A stretch of DNA of 64,000 bases from positions 1 through 64,000 of the forward strand of contig NZ_FOEF01000013.1 of NCBI RefSeq assembly GCF_900110575.1, written 5' to 3'. The notes under the pieces were generated by a model, which was given only the letters and a program-made list of their open reading frames with translations, searched no databases and was not told the origin of the DNA. The position numbers and the translations under genes were made by a program. Numbering within the stretch: the first letter of the stretch is position 1; each line of letters starts with the position of its first letter. Of this stretch, positions 23,708 through 31,856 are shown piece after piece. This DNA comes from Amycolatopsis saalfeldensis (GTDB lineage: Bacteria; Actinomycetota; Actinomycetes; Mycobacteriales; Pseudonocardiaceae).

Positions 23708-24861
23708 TCAGAGGGTCACCGGCAGGGTTCGCAGGCCGCGGATGACGAATTCCGGGCGGCGCTCCGGGGCGGACGCCAGGCGCAGGCCCGGGAGTCGTGA
23801 GGTCAAGGCCGTCAGCGCGGCTGCGATCTCCACCCGGGCCAGTGGTGCGCCGATGCAGTAGTGGATGCCCATGCCGAAGCCGAGGTGGGCGTTGGGCGTG
23901 CGGCCGATGTCCAGGAGGTCCGGCTCGTCGAACACCTTCGGGTCGCGCGCGGCTGCGCCGAGCAGCGCGCCGATCTTCCGGCCGCGCGGCACGGGGAAGC
24001 CGGCGATCTCGACGTCCTCCGTGGCGGTGCGTTCGAAGAGCTGCAGTGGCGCGTCGAAGCGGATCAGCTCCTCGACGCAGGTGTCCAGCAGCGTCGGGTC
24101 GGCCACGAGCCGCTCCCATTGCGCGCGGTGGGTGAGGAGGGCGGTGACGCCGTTGCCGATCACGTTGACCGTCGCCTCGTGGCCCGCCATGAGCAGCAGG
24201 ACGGCGGTGGCCACGACCTCGTCCGGGCTCAGCTCGCTGGCCCGCAGGTCGGCGACGATGCCGCGCGGCGTGCCGCGGACCACGTCGCGCAGGTACTCGA
24301 CGAAGTCGGCGGCGGCCTGCTCCGCGGCGTCGCGGCCGGGCTCGGGCTGGCCGTACTCGTACATCTTGACGATGGCGTTGCTCCAGGTGACCAGCCGTGG
24401 CCCGTCGTCGGCGGGGATGCCGAGCAACTCCGCGATCACCGCGACCGGCAGGGGCTGGGCGAGGTGTTCGAGCAGGTCGGCCTGGCCGTCCGCGGCGATT
24501 TGCCCGCCAGCTCCGTCACCATCGCCTCCGCGACGCGCGCCACCATCGGCTGCAGACGCTGCACGTGGCCACGGCCGAACTCGCCGGCGATCACGCGCCG
24601 CAGCCGCGTGTGGGCGGGCGGCTCGTTCTCCAGCAGGGAGTTGCGGTGCAGGAGGTTGAAGGACGCGAAGCGCTCCAGTGGTTGCGCGTCCGTCCAGATC
24701 CGGCCGAGCCCGCGGTGCCGAAGCACGGCGGCGGACGCGGCATGCGACACCGTGATCGCTAGGTCGAGCCCATCGTGACGGTGCACCTCGCCTTCGGCGC
24801 GCAACGCGGCGAACGCGGGGTACGGGTCGGCGAGGAACGCGGGATCACGAGGGTCGAACAC
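23708..24861 (-). pseudogene. Cytochrome P450 with a single-base frameshift
   Basis: Two abutting frames make one normal-length P450 (about 385 residues). The first part (from 24861) has FDPRDPAFLADPYPAFAALR and ENEPPAHTRLRRVIAGEF. After VTELAG the frame is lost near 24505: one base is missing between GGG and CAAATC, whose alternate frame reads QIAADGQADLLEHL. The second part (to 23708) holds the I-helix AGHEATVN, the ExxR motif EELIR and the heme loop FGMGIHYCIGAPLARVE. All functional motifs are intact, so this is either a recent inactivation or a sequencing error. Substrate unknown. A TAGGT-type palindrome lies inside (24760-24772). Confidence 0.8.
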
Positions 24862-24937
24862 CAGCCGACTCTAACCCGGGCGCCCCGCCGGGCCGCCGCT
24901 TCGATAGCGTCTGGCACCGAGCTTTGAGGAGGCTGAA

Positions 24938-25813
24938 GTGGGCAAGGGCGCGCGTAAGAAGGGTCCCAAGCAGGACCGCGTTCCGAAGGTGCGCGACGTC
25001 TTCGTCGGGCAGCCCTTCGAAGGACTGGCCGCGGAGCCGGAGCTGATCGCGCTGCGCGAGTTCGTCCCGTCGGCCACGGCGAAGCTGACGCTGGTGGACG
25101 GCAGCGACGTCACGCTCGGCACGGTGCTCCCGATGGCGGCCGCCGCGTTCGTCCGTTCCGACGGTGAGCGCTTCCTCGGCCTCCAGGTGCAGACCCGCTC
25201 GTCGGACATCAGCCGGGACCTCGGCCGTTCGCTGCGCTGGCTGCTCTCCGCCGAGCCGGGCGACGTGCTGTCCGTCCCGGACACGACAACACCCGCCGAC
25301 CCGGACGAGCACAACCGCCTCCAGGACATCCTCACCCCCAGCGCCGAGCTCGAGGTGACCATCCACAGCGACTTCGCGTGGTGGCTGCCGGAGGACGCGG
25401 ACGCCACGGGTGACGTCGCGGTCTCGCTGGAGCGCGCGAACGCCGCCATCATGCCCACCGACCGCCTCGGCGCCGGCGCCTACTGGGTGCTCGCCGGCGA
25501 GAAGGCGCACCTGCGCTGGGTCCGTCCCGAACCGGAGAACCTGCTGCTGCAAGCGCTTGCGCGCCTCTCGGCCGCGGGCACGCTGGGCCTCGGCGAGGGC
25601 ACCCGGTACGCCGGTTCGTTCCGCGCCCACGGTCTGCTCGTCCCGGTCTGGGACCTCGACCCGGAGGCGCACGCCCGTGAGTGGGACGAGCCCAAGGACC
25701 AGCTCGGCGCCCGGCTGGACGAGTCCCTCAAGTCGCTCGAAGCCGAGCCGCTGAACGCCACCGAGCGCCGCGCCCGCGACGGGCTGATCGGCCGGCAGCT
25801 CACCATTCGCTGA
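24938..25813 (+). CDS. DUF5926 family protein
   Basis: 291 residues from GTG 24938 after GAGGAGG. A lysine-rich start (GKGARKKGPKQDRVPKVRDV), then a soluble acidic body with FEGLAAEPELIALREFVPSA, SVPDTTTPADPDEHNRLQDI and FAWWLPEDADATG, and a tail LNATERRARDGLIGRQLTI. This matches the actinobacterial DUF5926 family; function not established. The basic tail resembles SEC-C-type or nucleic-acid-binding leaders, but no Cys motif is present. A TAGCGT -10 element lies about 30 bases upstream. Monocistronic by spacing. Confidence 0.8.
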   Translation: MGKGARKKGPKQDRVPKVRDVFVGQPFEGLAAEPELIALREFVPSATAKLTLVDGSDVTLGTVLPMAAAAFVRSDGERFLGLQVQTRSSDISRDLGRSLRWLLSAEPGDVLSVPDTTTPADPDEHNRLQDILTPSAELEVTIHSDFAWWLPEDADATGDVAVSLERANAAIMPTDRLGAGAYWVLAGEKAHLRWVRPEPENLLLQALARLSAAGTLGLGEGTRYAGSFRAHGLLVPVWDLDPEAHAREWDEPKDQLGARLDESLKSLEAEPLNATERRARDGLIGRQLTIR

Positions 25814-26067
25814 TCCGGTCACCGTACTGCTGAATCACCGAACCGACTCGCCGCCGACTACCGCGCCACAGCGCCACAGCACCACAGCACCGCCGCTCGC
25901 CGACCGGCGGTGCGGCGCTTCGGCGCTTCGGCCGCCTGGGAGGCTGGTTGCTCGGTCGGGCGGCGGGCAAAGGGCCGGCACACCGGCCGGTTGTGGCGGA
26001 CGGTCGGTTGTGGCCGACGGTCGGGGCAGGTGGCAGGCCCAGGGGGCTGACTCGGTCGTTGGGGCAA
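25814..26067. other. Non-coding stretch with short CCACAGC repeats and GC-rich inverted repeats
   Basis: Includes a run of GCCACAGC/ACCACAGC units (about 25862-25895), a stem GCCGACCGGCGG, and GCTTCGGC pairs. Frames here have no ribosome site and no coding bias. It leads directly into the palindrome array. Confidence 0.5.
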
Positions 26068-26384
26068 TGGCTGGGCCAGACCCATTGGCTGGGTCCGGCC
26101 TACCGGCTGGGACTGGCCCCATTGGCTAGGTCCGACCCACCGGCTGGGATCGGATGCGTTGGCTGGGTTCGGCCTACCGGTTGGGATCGGATGCGTTGGC
26201 TGGGTCCGGCCTAGCGGCTGGGGCCGGATCCACTGGCTGGGTTCGGCCTACCGGTTGGGTCCGAACCACTGGCAAGGCCCGATCTACGGGGCTAGGTCCG
26301 ACCCACTGACTGGGTCCGACCTAAATCCAGCTCCAGCCCACTGACTGGGTCGAGCCGATAACTAGGTCCAACCCAATAACTGGT
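26068..26384. repeat. Degenerate palindrome array, about 16 units, alternating 18/19-bp period
   Basis: Head-to-tail units with consensus GGCTGGGTCCGGCCTACC alternating with a 19-bp partner (GGCTGGGATCGGATGCGTT in two copies), so the higher-order period is 37 bp for most of the array. Nearly every unit contains the palindrome T[AG]GGT-N3-[AG]CC[TC]A, closest copies at 26127-26139, 26293-26305, 26311-26323 and 26363-26375. No unique spacers, so not CRISPR. It ends 64 bases before the DUF952 gene. Confidence 0.85.
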
Positions 26385-26448
26385 GCACCAACGAGCCGGC
26401 TGGGAATCGCGTTCCGTCGGGCGACTCGGCGGTGGCACGATCGGTGGC

Positions 26449-26802
26449 GTGATCCTGCACATCTGCACCCGCGACGAGTGGGCCGCCGTTCCGGAGGGCG
26501 GCGTGTACACCGCTCCCTCGCTCGACGAAGTGGGCTTCATCCACTGCTCCGACCTCGGCACGGTCGGCCTGCCGGCCAACGCCATCTACCGGGGCCGCAC
26601 CGACCTCCTGCTGCTGGAGGTCGACCCGGCGAAGGTCGGTGCGCCCGTCCGGTGGGAGGACGGGGTCCCGCCGCATCCCGAGGGGATCTTGTTTCCGCAC
26701 GTCTACGGACCCATCCCGAGAAACGCCGTGGTCTCGGTACACGATTACCCACCCGACGGGGACGGAACGCTGAAGCTGCCCGAGTCGCTCGCTGTGCGCT
26801 GA
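26449..26802 (+). CDS. DUF952 family protein
   Basis: 117 residues from GTG 26449 (ILHICTRDEW). Carries the family pattern HICTRDEWAAV, YTAPSLDEVGFIHCSD, LLLLEVDPAKVGAPVRWED and FPHVYGPIPRNAVVSV. DUF952 proteins are small cytoplasmic proteins resembling a glutathione-S-transferase-like or barrel fold with conserved His, Glu and Arg; the reaction is unknown. The start is preceded by the palindrome array, which may carry its promoter. Confidence 0.85.
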   Translation: MILHICTRDEWAAVPEGGVYTAPSLDEVGFIHCSDLGTVGLPANAIYRGRTDLLLLEVDPAKVGAPVRWEDGVPPHPEGILFPHVYGPIPRNAVVSVHDYPPDGDGTLKLPESLAVR

Positions 26803-26857
26803 TCCGGCCGTCGCCGGTGAAGCGGTGACGACGGCCGGACAACCTGTTGGGGGAGTC

Positions 26858-27496
26858 ATGCGTGTTGGAGAAGACGAGGACTCGACGCGCGGCGCGGCTT
26901 TACCCGGAGGTGGCGATACGGTGACGGCAGCGGCACCTGCCATCTCGGGGGCGGAGGCGACGTGGGCGGCCGGCAGTCGAGGGAGGCCTGTGGCCGTGCC
27001 TGCGGAGTTCGCCGACTTCGGTGAGTTCGTGCAGGCCACCCTCCCCGGGCTGCTCCGCTACGGCCACGCGCTCACCGGCAACCCGCACGACGCGGCGGAC
27101 CTGGTGCAGACGGTGCTGGAGAAGATCGGCGCGCGCTGGTCGTACGTCCAGCAGAAGACCGGCGACCCGCTCGCGTACGTCCGGCGTTCGATGGCGAACG
27201 CGCACGTCAGCCGCTGGCGGCGGACGCGGCGGGAGAACCTCGTGGCCGACCTGCCGGACATCGCGCCGCACCCGGCCGCGGACCCGTTCGAGCACGAGCC
27301 GCTCTGGCAGGCGCTGCGAAATCTGCCGCCGAGGCAACGCGCGGTGATGGTGCTGCGTTACTACGAGGGACTCTCCGAGGCGGAAATCGCCGAGGCACTG
27401 GGCGTCAGCCAGGGCACGGTGAAGAGCCAGGCCAGCAAGGCCATCGCGTCGCTGCGGGTGAAACTCAAGCACGGGGAAGGGAGTGAAGCGGGTTGA
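26858..27496 (+). CDS. SigE-family RNA polymerase sigma factor
   Basis: 212 residues from ATG 26858 (GGGGGAG just before). GTG 26825 and GTG 26921 (GGAGG ten bases upstream) are alternatives. A 50-residue variable leader precedes region 2 (DFGEFVQATLPGLLRYGHAL, DAADLVQTVLEKIG, AYVRRSMANAHVSRWRR). Region 4 follows (LPPRQRAVMVLRYYEGLSEA, SQGTVKSQASKAIASLR). This is the actinobacterial SigE-type ECF subgroup. The next gene starts within its stop codon and encodes a membrane protein, the usual place for the anti-sigma partner. Confidence 0.9.
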   Translation: MRVGEDEDSTRGAALPGGGDTVTAAAPAISGAEATWAAGSRGRPVAVPAEFADFGEFVQATLPGLLRYGHALTGNPHDAADLVQTVLEKIGARWSYVQQKTGDPLAYVRRSMANAHVSRWRRTRRENLVADLPDIAPHPAADPFEHEPLWQALRNLPPRQRAVMVLRYYEGLSEAEIAEALGVSQGTVKSQASKAIASLRVKLKHGEGSEAG

Positions 27497-28320
27497 ACGA
27501 GTCCGAGGACGAGCTGGAGCAGCAGCTTCGCGCCCTGTTCGCCGACGAGCGGCTGGGCATCGAGCCCACGGCCGGCGTCGGCCCGGCCATCGTCGCGGGC
27601 GCCCAGCGGCGACGGAGGCGGCAACGCGTGATGATGGCGTCGACCGGCGCGGTCTGCGCGCTGGGGATCGTGGCGGGCGGGATGACCGCGTTCCGCCTCC
27701 ACGCCCAGGGCAACACGGCCCAGACAGCGGCTTCGCAGCTGACGGTCAGCGAGACGCCGGTGTTGACGTCGGCGCCAGAGGCCCCATCGAGCACACCGGC
27801 CATCGACGTTCCGCCGCCGGCCGCGCCGCCGTCGGACGAGATCCACGCGTCGACCGGGGCGAGGAAGCCGCCGCGGCCCGGGGCGCCGACCACCGCCGAC
27901 ACGCCCGCGAAAATCACCAGCGGTTCCCTGCTGACCGCCGACGGGCTCGGCGGCCTCAAGCTCGGGATGACCGAGACCCAGCTCGCCGACCAGGGCATCA
28001 CGCTCACCAACGCGAAGCAGAGCGCCAACTGCACGTACTACGACGTCCGGGGCGCGGGAGTCCCCGCGGCCACCGCGCTGGTCTCGCCGTCGAGCGGCGT
28101 GGTCTTGGTCAAGCCCGACGGAGCCGCGCACACCCCCGAGGGGGTCGGCTCCGGCTCGTCCAAGGACGACGTCCTCGCCAGCTACCCGGGAACATCCGTG
28201 CAGTCCGGCGGGTTGGTAGCACCGGTAGGCGGAGACGGTTCGTACCTCTTCACGTTGAGTGATGATGGCGCGGTGGCGAGCGTCGACCTCCGCAGCAAGA
28301 GCCAGGACTGCGCCGGCTGA
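27493..28320 (+). CDS. Membrane-anchored protein, putative anti-sigma partner
   Basis: 275 residues from TTG 27493, overlapping the sigma factor stop by 4 bases. The N-terminus (residues 1-50) is acidic then very basic (AGAQRRRRRQRVMM). A single transmembrane segment (about 50-68, GAVCALGIVAGGMTAF) follows, then a Pro/Ser/Thr linker and an external domain (about 135-275) with GGLKLGMTETQLADQGI and CTYYDVRG. No zinc-binding HxxxCxxC motif is present in the cytoplasmic part, so if it is an anti-sigma factor it is not a ZAS type. The external domain could sense an envelope signal. Assigned from position and topology. Confidence 0.7.
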   Translation: MNESEDELEQQLRALFADERLGIEPTAGVGPAIVAGAQRRRRRQRVMMASTGAVCALGIVAGGMTAFRLHAQGNTAQTAASQLTVSETPVLTSAPEAPSSTPAIDVPPPAAPPSDEIHASTGARKPPRPGAPTTADTPAKITSGSLLTADGLGGLKLGMTETQLADQGITLTNAKQSANCTYYDVRGAGVPAATALVSPSSGVVLVKPDGAAHTPEGVGSGSSKDDVLASYPGTSVQSGGLVAPVGGDGSYLFTLSDDGAVASVDLRSKSQDCAG

Positions 28321-28336
28321 GCCCGGCGCCGAACAT

Positions 28337-28372
28337 GAACCCGGGCTGTCCACAGGGGGAGAGCCCGGGTTC
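28337..28372. terminator. Hairpin downstream of the putative anti-sigma gene
   Basis: GAACCCGGGCT (28337-28347) pairs perfectly with AGCCCGGGTTC (28362-28372); loop 14 bases; followed by TTTT. Confidence 0.7.
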
Positions 28373-28398
28373 TTTTCTGTCCACATGGGGACAACAAG

Positions 28399-28436
28399 AA
28401 AGCCCGGGTTGTCCCCATGTGGACAACCCGGGCTTT
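28399..28436. terminator. Strong bidirectional terminator between convergent genes
   Basis: 16-bp perfect stem AAAGCCCGGGTTGTCC with 6-base loop, flanked by A and T runs, between the putative anti-sigma gene and ferritin. It shares the CCCGGGTTGTCC sequence with the first hairpin at 28337. Confidence 0.85.
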
Positions 28437-28449
28437 ACCAGCGGCCTGG

Positions 28450-29001
28450 TTACAGCGCGCCGCCTGCGACCGGGGGCATGCCCGCGTCCGCGCCGGCGTC
28501 GCCGACGGACTCGCGGTGCAGGAACTTCTCGATCTCGTACACGTTGTCACCCGCGCGCCGCGCGACCGTGAGCAGCGTGGACATCTGCGAGATCTCCTCG
28601 ACCTGCTCCTTGAGGAACCACTGCGTGAACTGCTCGCTGATGTAGTCCTCTTCGGCTCGCGCGGCCTTCGTCAGCGCGGAAATGTCGGCCGCGACCTCTT
28701 TCTCCTGCGCCAGTGCGAGCTCGATCAGCTCGATCGGCGAGGCGAAATCGTTGCGGACCTCGCCGGTGCCGGGGATCTCCACGTGGTGGTCCCGGTCCAG
28801 CATGAACTGGGTGAGCGCCATCGCGTGGTTCCGCTCTTCGACCGACTGCTTGTAGAAGTGCTTCGCGAGCTGCGGCAGGTCCTCGTTGTCGAACCAGACC
28901 GCGAGCGCGATGTACTGCTGGGAGGCGTTGAACTCGTTGTGGATTTGCGCCTGGAGCAGTTCGTAGAACTTCGAGCGCGGTTCTTTCTTCGTGACGGCCA
29001 T
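28450..29001 (-). CDS. Ferritin (BfrB-like iron storage)
   Basis: 183 residues from ATG 29001. A four-helix bundle with ferroxidase ligands: FYELLQAQIHNEFNASQQYI, SVEERNHAMALTQFMLDRD and EQFTQWFLKEQVEEISQM. The heme-binding Met of bacterioferritins is not evident, so it is a ferritin rather than Bfr. It oxidises and stores Fe(II) in a 24-subunit shell. A 19-bp TTAGG...CCTAA box is centred about 70 bases upstream, so IdeR-type activation, as for mycobacterial bfrB, is likely. The C-terminal tail is Gly/Ala/Asp-rich. Confidence 0.9.
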   Translation of the reverse strand: MAVTKKEPRSKFYELLQAQIHNEFNASQQYIALAVWFDNEDLPQLAKHFYKQSVEERNHAMALTQFMLDRDHHVEIPGTGEVRNDFASPIELIELALAQEKEVAADISALTKAARAEEDYISEQFTQWFLKEQVEEISQMSTLLTVARRAGDNVYEIEKFLHRESVGDAGADAGMPPVAGGAL

Positions 29002-29062
29002 GCCCACGACGGTACGACAGATCACTAATTATTTCCACTTTTCCCTGGTGATCTCCACCCTA

Positions 29063-29081
29063 TTAGGGTTACCATTCCTAA
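29063..29081 (-). promoter_or_regulatory. IdeR/DtxR-type iron box upstream of ferritin
   Basis: 19 bp TTAGGGTTACCATTCCTAA; outer arms TTAGG/CCTAA match the consensus TTAGGTTAGGCTAACCTAA. It lies 62-80 bases before the ferritin start, a position compatible with activation. Confidence 0.5.
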
Positions 29082-29101
29082 AGAAAGACGGACTTATTTT
29101 G

Positions 29102-29146
29102 GTTAGCCTTCCCTTAATAAGTTCTCAACATTAAGGGAAGGCTAAC
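29102..29146. terminator. AT-rich 17-bp inverted repeat between arcA and the ferritin promoter
   Basis: GTTAGCCTTCCCTTAAT and its perfect complement ATTAAGGGAAGGCTAAC with an 11-base loop. It follows the arginine deiminase stop (29154) and can terminate that gene. Each arm also holds a GTTAGCC half of the iron box, so it may add IdeR sites upstream of ferritin. Confidence 0.6.
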
Positions 29147-29153
29147 TTCGCCT

Positions 29154-30365
29154 TTATATAGTGTCGCGCAGTACCGGGCAGGACATGCAGCGCGGCCCGC
29201 CGCGGCCGGAGCCCAGCTCGGACCCGGCGATCGGCAGCACCTCGATTCCCGCCGCCATGAGGCGTTCGTTCGTCTCGGCGTTGCGCTCGTATCCGACGAC
29301 CACGCCGGGTGCCAGCGCGAGGGTGTTGTTGCCGTCGTCCCACTGCTCGCGCTCGGCGGTCACTGGGTCGAGCCCAGTGTCGATGACGCGCAGGCGATCG
29401 ATGCCCATCGCCTCCGCGGCCGCGCTGAGGAACGGCGCGGGGCCGGTCACCTTCACGCCACCGTCGCCGGTCGGGCGGAGAGTGAACGCCTTGAGCGAGT
29501 CGCGCGCCAGCGGGTACATCACGACGGCGTCGGCGGCGACCATCGTGCACACCGTGTCCAGGTGCATCGTCGCGCGCGACTGCTCGATCGGCACCGCCAG
29601 CACGGTGTGCGCGATGCCGTCCGCGAACACCGACCGGGCAAGCGACTCCGCGCCCGCGGCCGTCGTCCGCTCGCCGACGCCGATGGCGAGCACGCCGGGG
29701 GCCAGCAGCATGACGTCGCCGCCCTCGATGGGTGCCGAGTGCGCGCCGTACGCGCGGGCCGCGTGCCGGAAGCGCGGGTGATAGGCGTAGACGAGGTCGA
29801 GCACAGCCGTTTCGCGGCGCCGCGCCGGCATGGTCAGCGACGAGATCGCCACGCGGTCGCCGATCCACGCCGAGGAGTCGCGCGTGAACAGCAGGTTCGG
29901 CAACGGGTCGACGGCGAAGTCGCGCGGGTCGTGCATCATCCGCACCAGCGACGAGCCCTCGGCGAACGGCAGTTCCTCGAACGTCATGCCGGCCATCAGC
30001 ACCTCGGCGAGGGTGCCCGCGTCGACACTCGTTAGGTGCGACCTAACGGAATCCGCAAGGTCCCCGCCCAGCCGGCGCTCATCCACAGCCGCGTGCACAC
30101 CGGCCGTGTGCGCACGCTGGTCCTCCAGCGCCGTTCGCAGCGAGTCGGCGAGAAGCAGCACTTCGACGCCGCGGCCGCGCAGCACCTCCGCGAACGCGTC
30201 GTGCTCCTGTTGCGCGCGATCCACCCACGGGATGGAGTCGAAGAGAAGCTGGTCGTTGTTGCGGGGCGTCAGCCTTTTGAGCTCGTTTCCCGGCCGGTGC
30301 AGCAGAACCGCACGCAGAGGCCCGACTTCGCTGTCCACCCTGGGTGGTGCCGTTTCGTCGATCAC
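29154..30365 (-). CDS. arcA: Arginine deiminase
   Basis: 403 residues. The guanidino-modifying fold shows all landmarks: [17 protein letters not shown], the catalytic Asp in [11 protein letters not shown], Glu and His in [12 protein letters not shown] and [11 protein letters not shown], and the nucleophile Cys in [14 protein letters not shown] near the C-terminus. It hydrolyses arginine to citrulline and ammonia. No arcB, arcC or antiporter lies nearby, so it is a stand-alone deiminase, perhaps for acid tolerance or nitrogen use. Same strand as the CPBP gene ending 23 bases upstream, so probably co-transcribed. A perfect GTTAGGT-N3-ACCTAAC palindrome sits inside at 30031-30047. Confidence 0.95.
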   Translation of the reverse strand: MIDETAPPRVDSEVGPLRAVLLHRPGNELKRLTPRNNDQLLFDSIPWVDRAQQEHDAFAEVLRGRGVEVLLLADSLRTALEDQRAHTAGVHAAVDERRLGGDLADSVRSHLTSVDAGTLAEVLMAGMTFEELPFAEGSSLVRMMHDPRDFAVDPLPNLLFTRDSSAWIGDRVAISSLTMPARRRETAVLDLVYAYHPRFRHAARAYGAHSAPIEGGDVMLLAPGVLAIGVGERTTAAGAESLARSVFADGIAHTVLAVPIEQSRATMHLDTVCTMVAADAVVMYPLARDSLKAFTLRPTGDGGVKVTGPAPFLSAAAEAMGIDRLRVIDTGLDPVTAEREQWDDGNNTLALAPGVVVGYERNAETNERLMAAGIEVLPIAGSELGSGRGGPRCMSCPVLRDTI

Positions 30366-30388
30366 CGCCCGAGCCTAATGAGCGCGGG

Positions 30389-31213
30389 TCAGGGGAGCCA
30401 GGAAATGTGGCCTTTCAACAGCGAATACCCGACGAACGACACCACGTCGAAAAGCGTGTGCGCGGCGACGAGGGGCCACAGCCGGTTCGTCTTCTGCCAC
30501 ACGCGGCCGAACACCAGGCCCATGACGAGGTTCCCGACGAACCCGCCGAAGCCCTGGTACAGGTGGTACGAACCACGCAGCACGGCGGCGCCGAGCAGGG
30601 ACGCGTTCTCGCGGACGCCGAGCTGGCGCAGCCGCGTCAGCAGGTAGCCGATCACCAGCACCTCCTCGGCGAAGGCATTGCCGAACGCCGAAAGCGTCAG
30701 CGCGATCGGGCGCCACCAGGTGTCGCCCAAAGTGGACGGTTGGACCGCGAGGCTGAACCCCAGGTGGTAGGAGAGGAAATACAGGCCCAGCCCGGGAATC
30801 CCGATCACGGCGGCGATGCCGAGCATCACGAGCGCGTCGAAGCCGGGCGAGCGCCGGTCGAGGCCGAGGTCGCGGACTTTCAGCCCGGCGCGCCACAGAA
30901 GGTACAACCCGAGCCCGCCCCAGCCGATCAGCTGCAGCGCGTTCAGCAGCTGCTGGAGCAGGTCCAGCAGGCGCGCGGCGGCCTGTGGGACGTTGAGCTG
31001 CGCCTGTTGCTGGGCGAGCGGCACCGGCCGGAGCAGGGAGTCCACAAGGGACAGCAGGCTGCGCGCGCCGGAGAGGCCGAGCGTGATGCCGAAGACGAGC
31101 ACCAGCTCGAACTTGACCGCGCGGCGCTCCTTCGCGTCCGTGATCGGCTCCGGGAACGCCGGCGCCACGGGCAGTAGCCAGGATCGCAGGCCCGATCGTT
31201 CCGTGGTGCTCAT
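30389..31213 (-). CDS. CPBP family intramembrane metalloprotease
   Basis: 274 residues with about seven transmembrane segments. The Abi/CPBP motifs are present: NAFAEEVLVIGYLLTRL (EExxxR-like), RGSYHLYQGFGGF and AHTLFDVV, supplying the Glu and His residues of the membrane-embedded site. CPBP proteins include Rce1-like CAAX proteases and bacteriocin self-immunity proteins; the substrate here is unknown. It starts 100 bases from the divergent PPOX gene and precedes arcA by 23 bases. Confidence 0.85.
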   Translation of the reverse strand: MSTTERSGLRSWLLPVAPAFPEPITDAKERRAVKFELVLVFGITLGLSGARSLLSLVDSLLRPVPLAQQQAQLNVPQAAARLLDLLQQLLNALQLIGWGGLGLYLLWRAGLKVRDLGLDRRSPGFDALVMLGIAAVIGIPGLGLYFLSYHLGFSLAVQPSTLGDTWWRPIALTLSAFGNAFAEEVLVIGYLLTRLRQLGVRENASLLGAAVLRGSYHLYQGFGGFVGNLVMGLVFGRVWQKTNRLWPLVAAHTLFDVVSFVGYSLLKGHISWLP

Positions 31214-31312
31214 GCGCCCACTTCGCCGACGGTCGGTGCGACCTGAGCAAAAGGCGCAGCGGCGCGTGATTCACTCGCGAACTCGCTCATGCGCGCACGC
31301 TACCGTCGGGGT

Positions 31313-31780
31313 ATGCCGAGGACTATCGCCACCAACACGAAAGTCGACCGCGACGCGCTGGTCGAGTTCCTGAAGACCCGCCACCACGCGATCCTGACCA
31401 CCCGGCGCGCCGACGGGAGCCCCCAGCTCTCGCCGCTGACCTGCGGCGTCGACGACCAGGGCCGGCTCGTGGTCGCGACCTACCCGAAGCGGGCCAAGGT
31501 GGTCAACATCCGCCGTGCGCCCCAGGTCTCGCTCTGCGTGCTCTCCGACGAGTGGAACGGCCCCTGGGTCCAGCTCGACGGCACCGCCGAGGTGATCGAC
31601 CTGCCCGACGCCGTCGAGCCGCTCGTCGACTACTTCCGCAGCATCTCGGGCGAGCACCCGAACTGGGACGAGTACCGCGAAGCCATGCGGAAACAGGGCA
31701 AGAGCCTCATCCGCGTGACGATCGACCGCTGGGGCCCCATCGCCACCGGCGGCTTCCCGCCTGAGCTGGCGGACGACTGA
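31313..31780 (+). CDS. PPOX-class F420-dependent oxidoreductase
   Basis: 155 residues from ATG 31313; TACCGT lies 6 bases before, so probably leaderless. Split-barrel flavin/deazaflavin fold with HHAILTTRRADGSPQLSPLTC, VVATYPKRAKVVNIRRAPQV and GPWVQLDGTAEVIDL, typical of F420-binding PPOX proteins (TIGR03618 group). These reduce quinones, biliverdin or xenobiotics in the cytoplasm. A perfect 15-bp hairpin follows the stop. Confidence 0.85.
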   Translation: MPRTIATNTKVDRDALVEFLKTRHHAILTTRRADGSPQLSPLTCGVDDQGRLVVATYPKRAKVVNIRRAPQVSLCVLSDEWNGPWVQLDGTAEVIDLPDAVEPLVDYFRSISGEHPNWDEYREAMRKQGKSLIRVTIDRWGPIATGGFPPELADD

Positions 31781-31794
31781 TCCGGCGACGGCCA

Positions 31795-31839
31795 ACCATC
31801 CACAGGTGGACAACTCCGAGTTGCCCACCTGTGGATGGT
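31795..31839. terminator. Bidirectional terminator between PPOX and DUF2470 genes
   Basis: ACCATCCACAGGTGG (31795-31809) pairs perfectly with 31825-31839; the loop contains a small inner AACTC/GAGTT stem. It lies between convergent genes. Confidence 0.85.
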
Positions 31840-31856
31840 CAGTGAGGCGCCGGTTG

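Noticed and set aside
25948-26344. Two plus-strand frames rich in GWVRP/WLGP within the palindrome array
   Set aside because: They merely translate the repeat; no ribosome site and no coding bias outside the repeat.
26068-26384. CRISPR array
   Set aside because: Units of 18-19 bp follow each other without unique spacers, and no cas gene is present.
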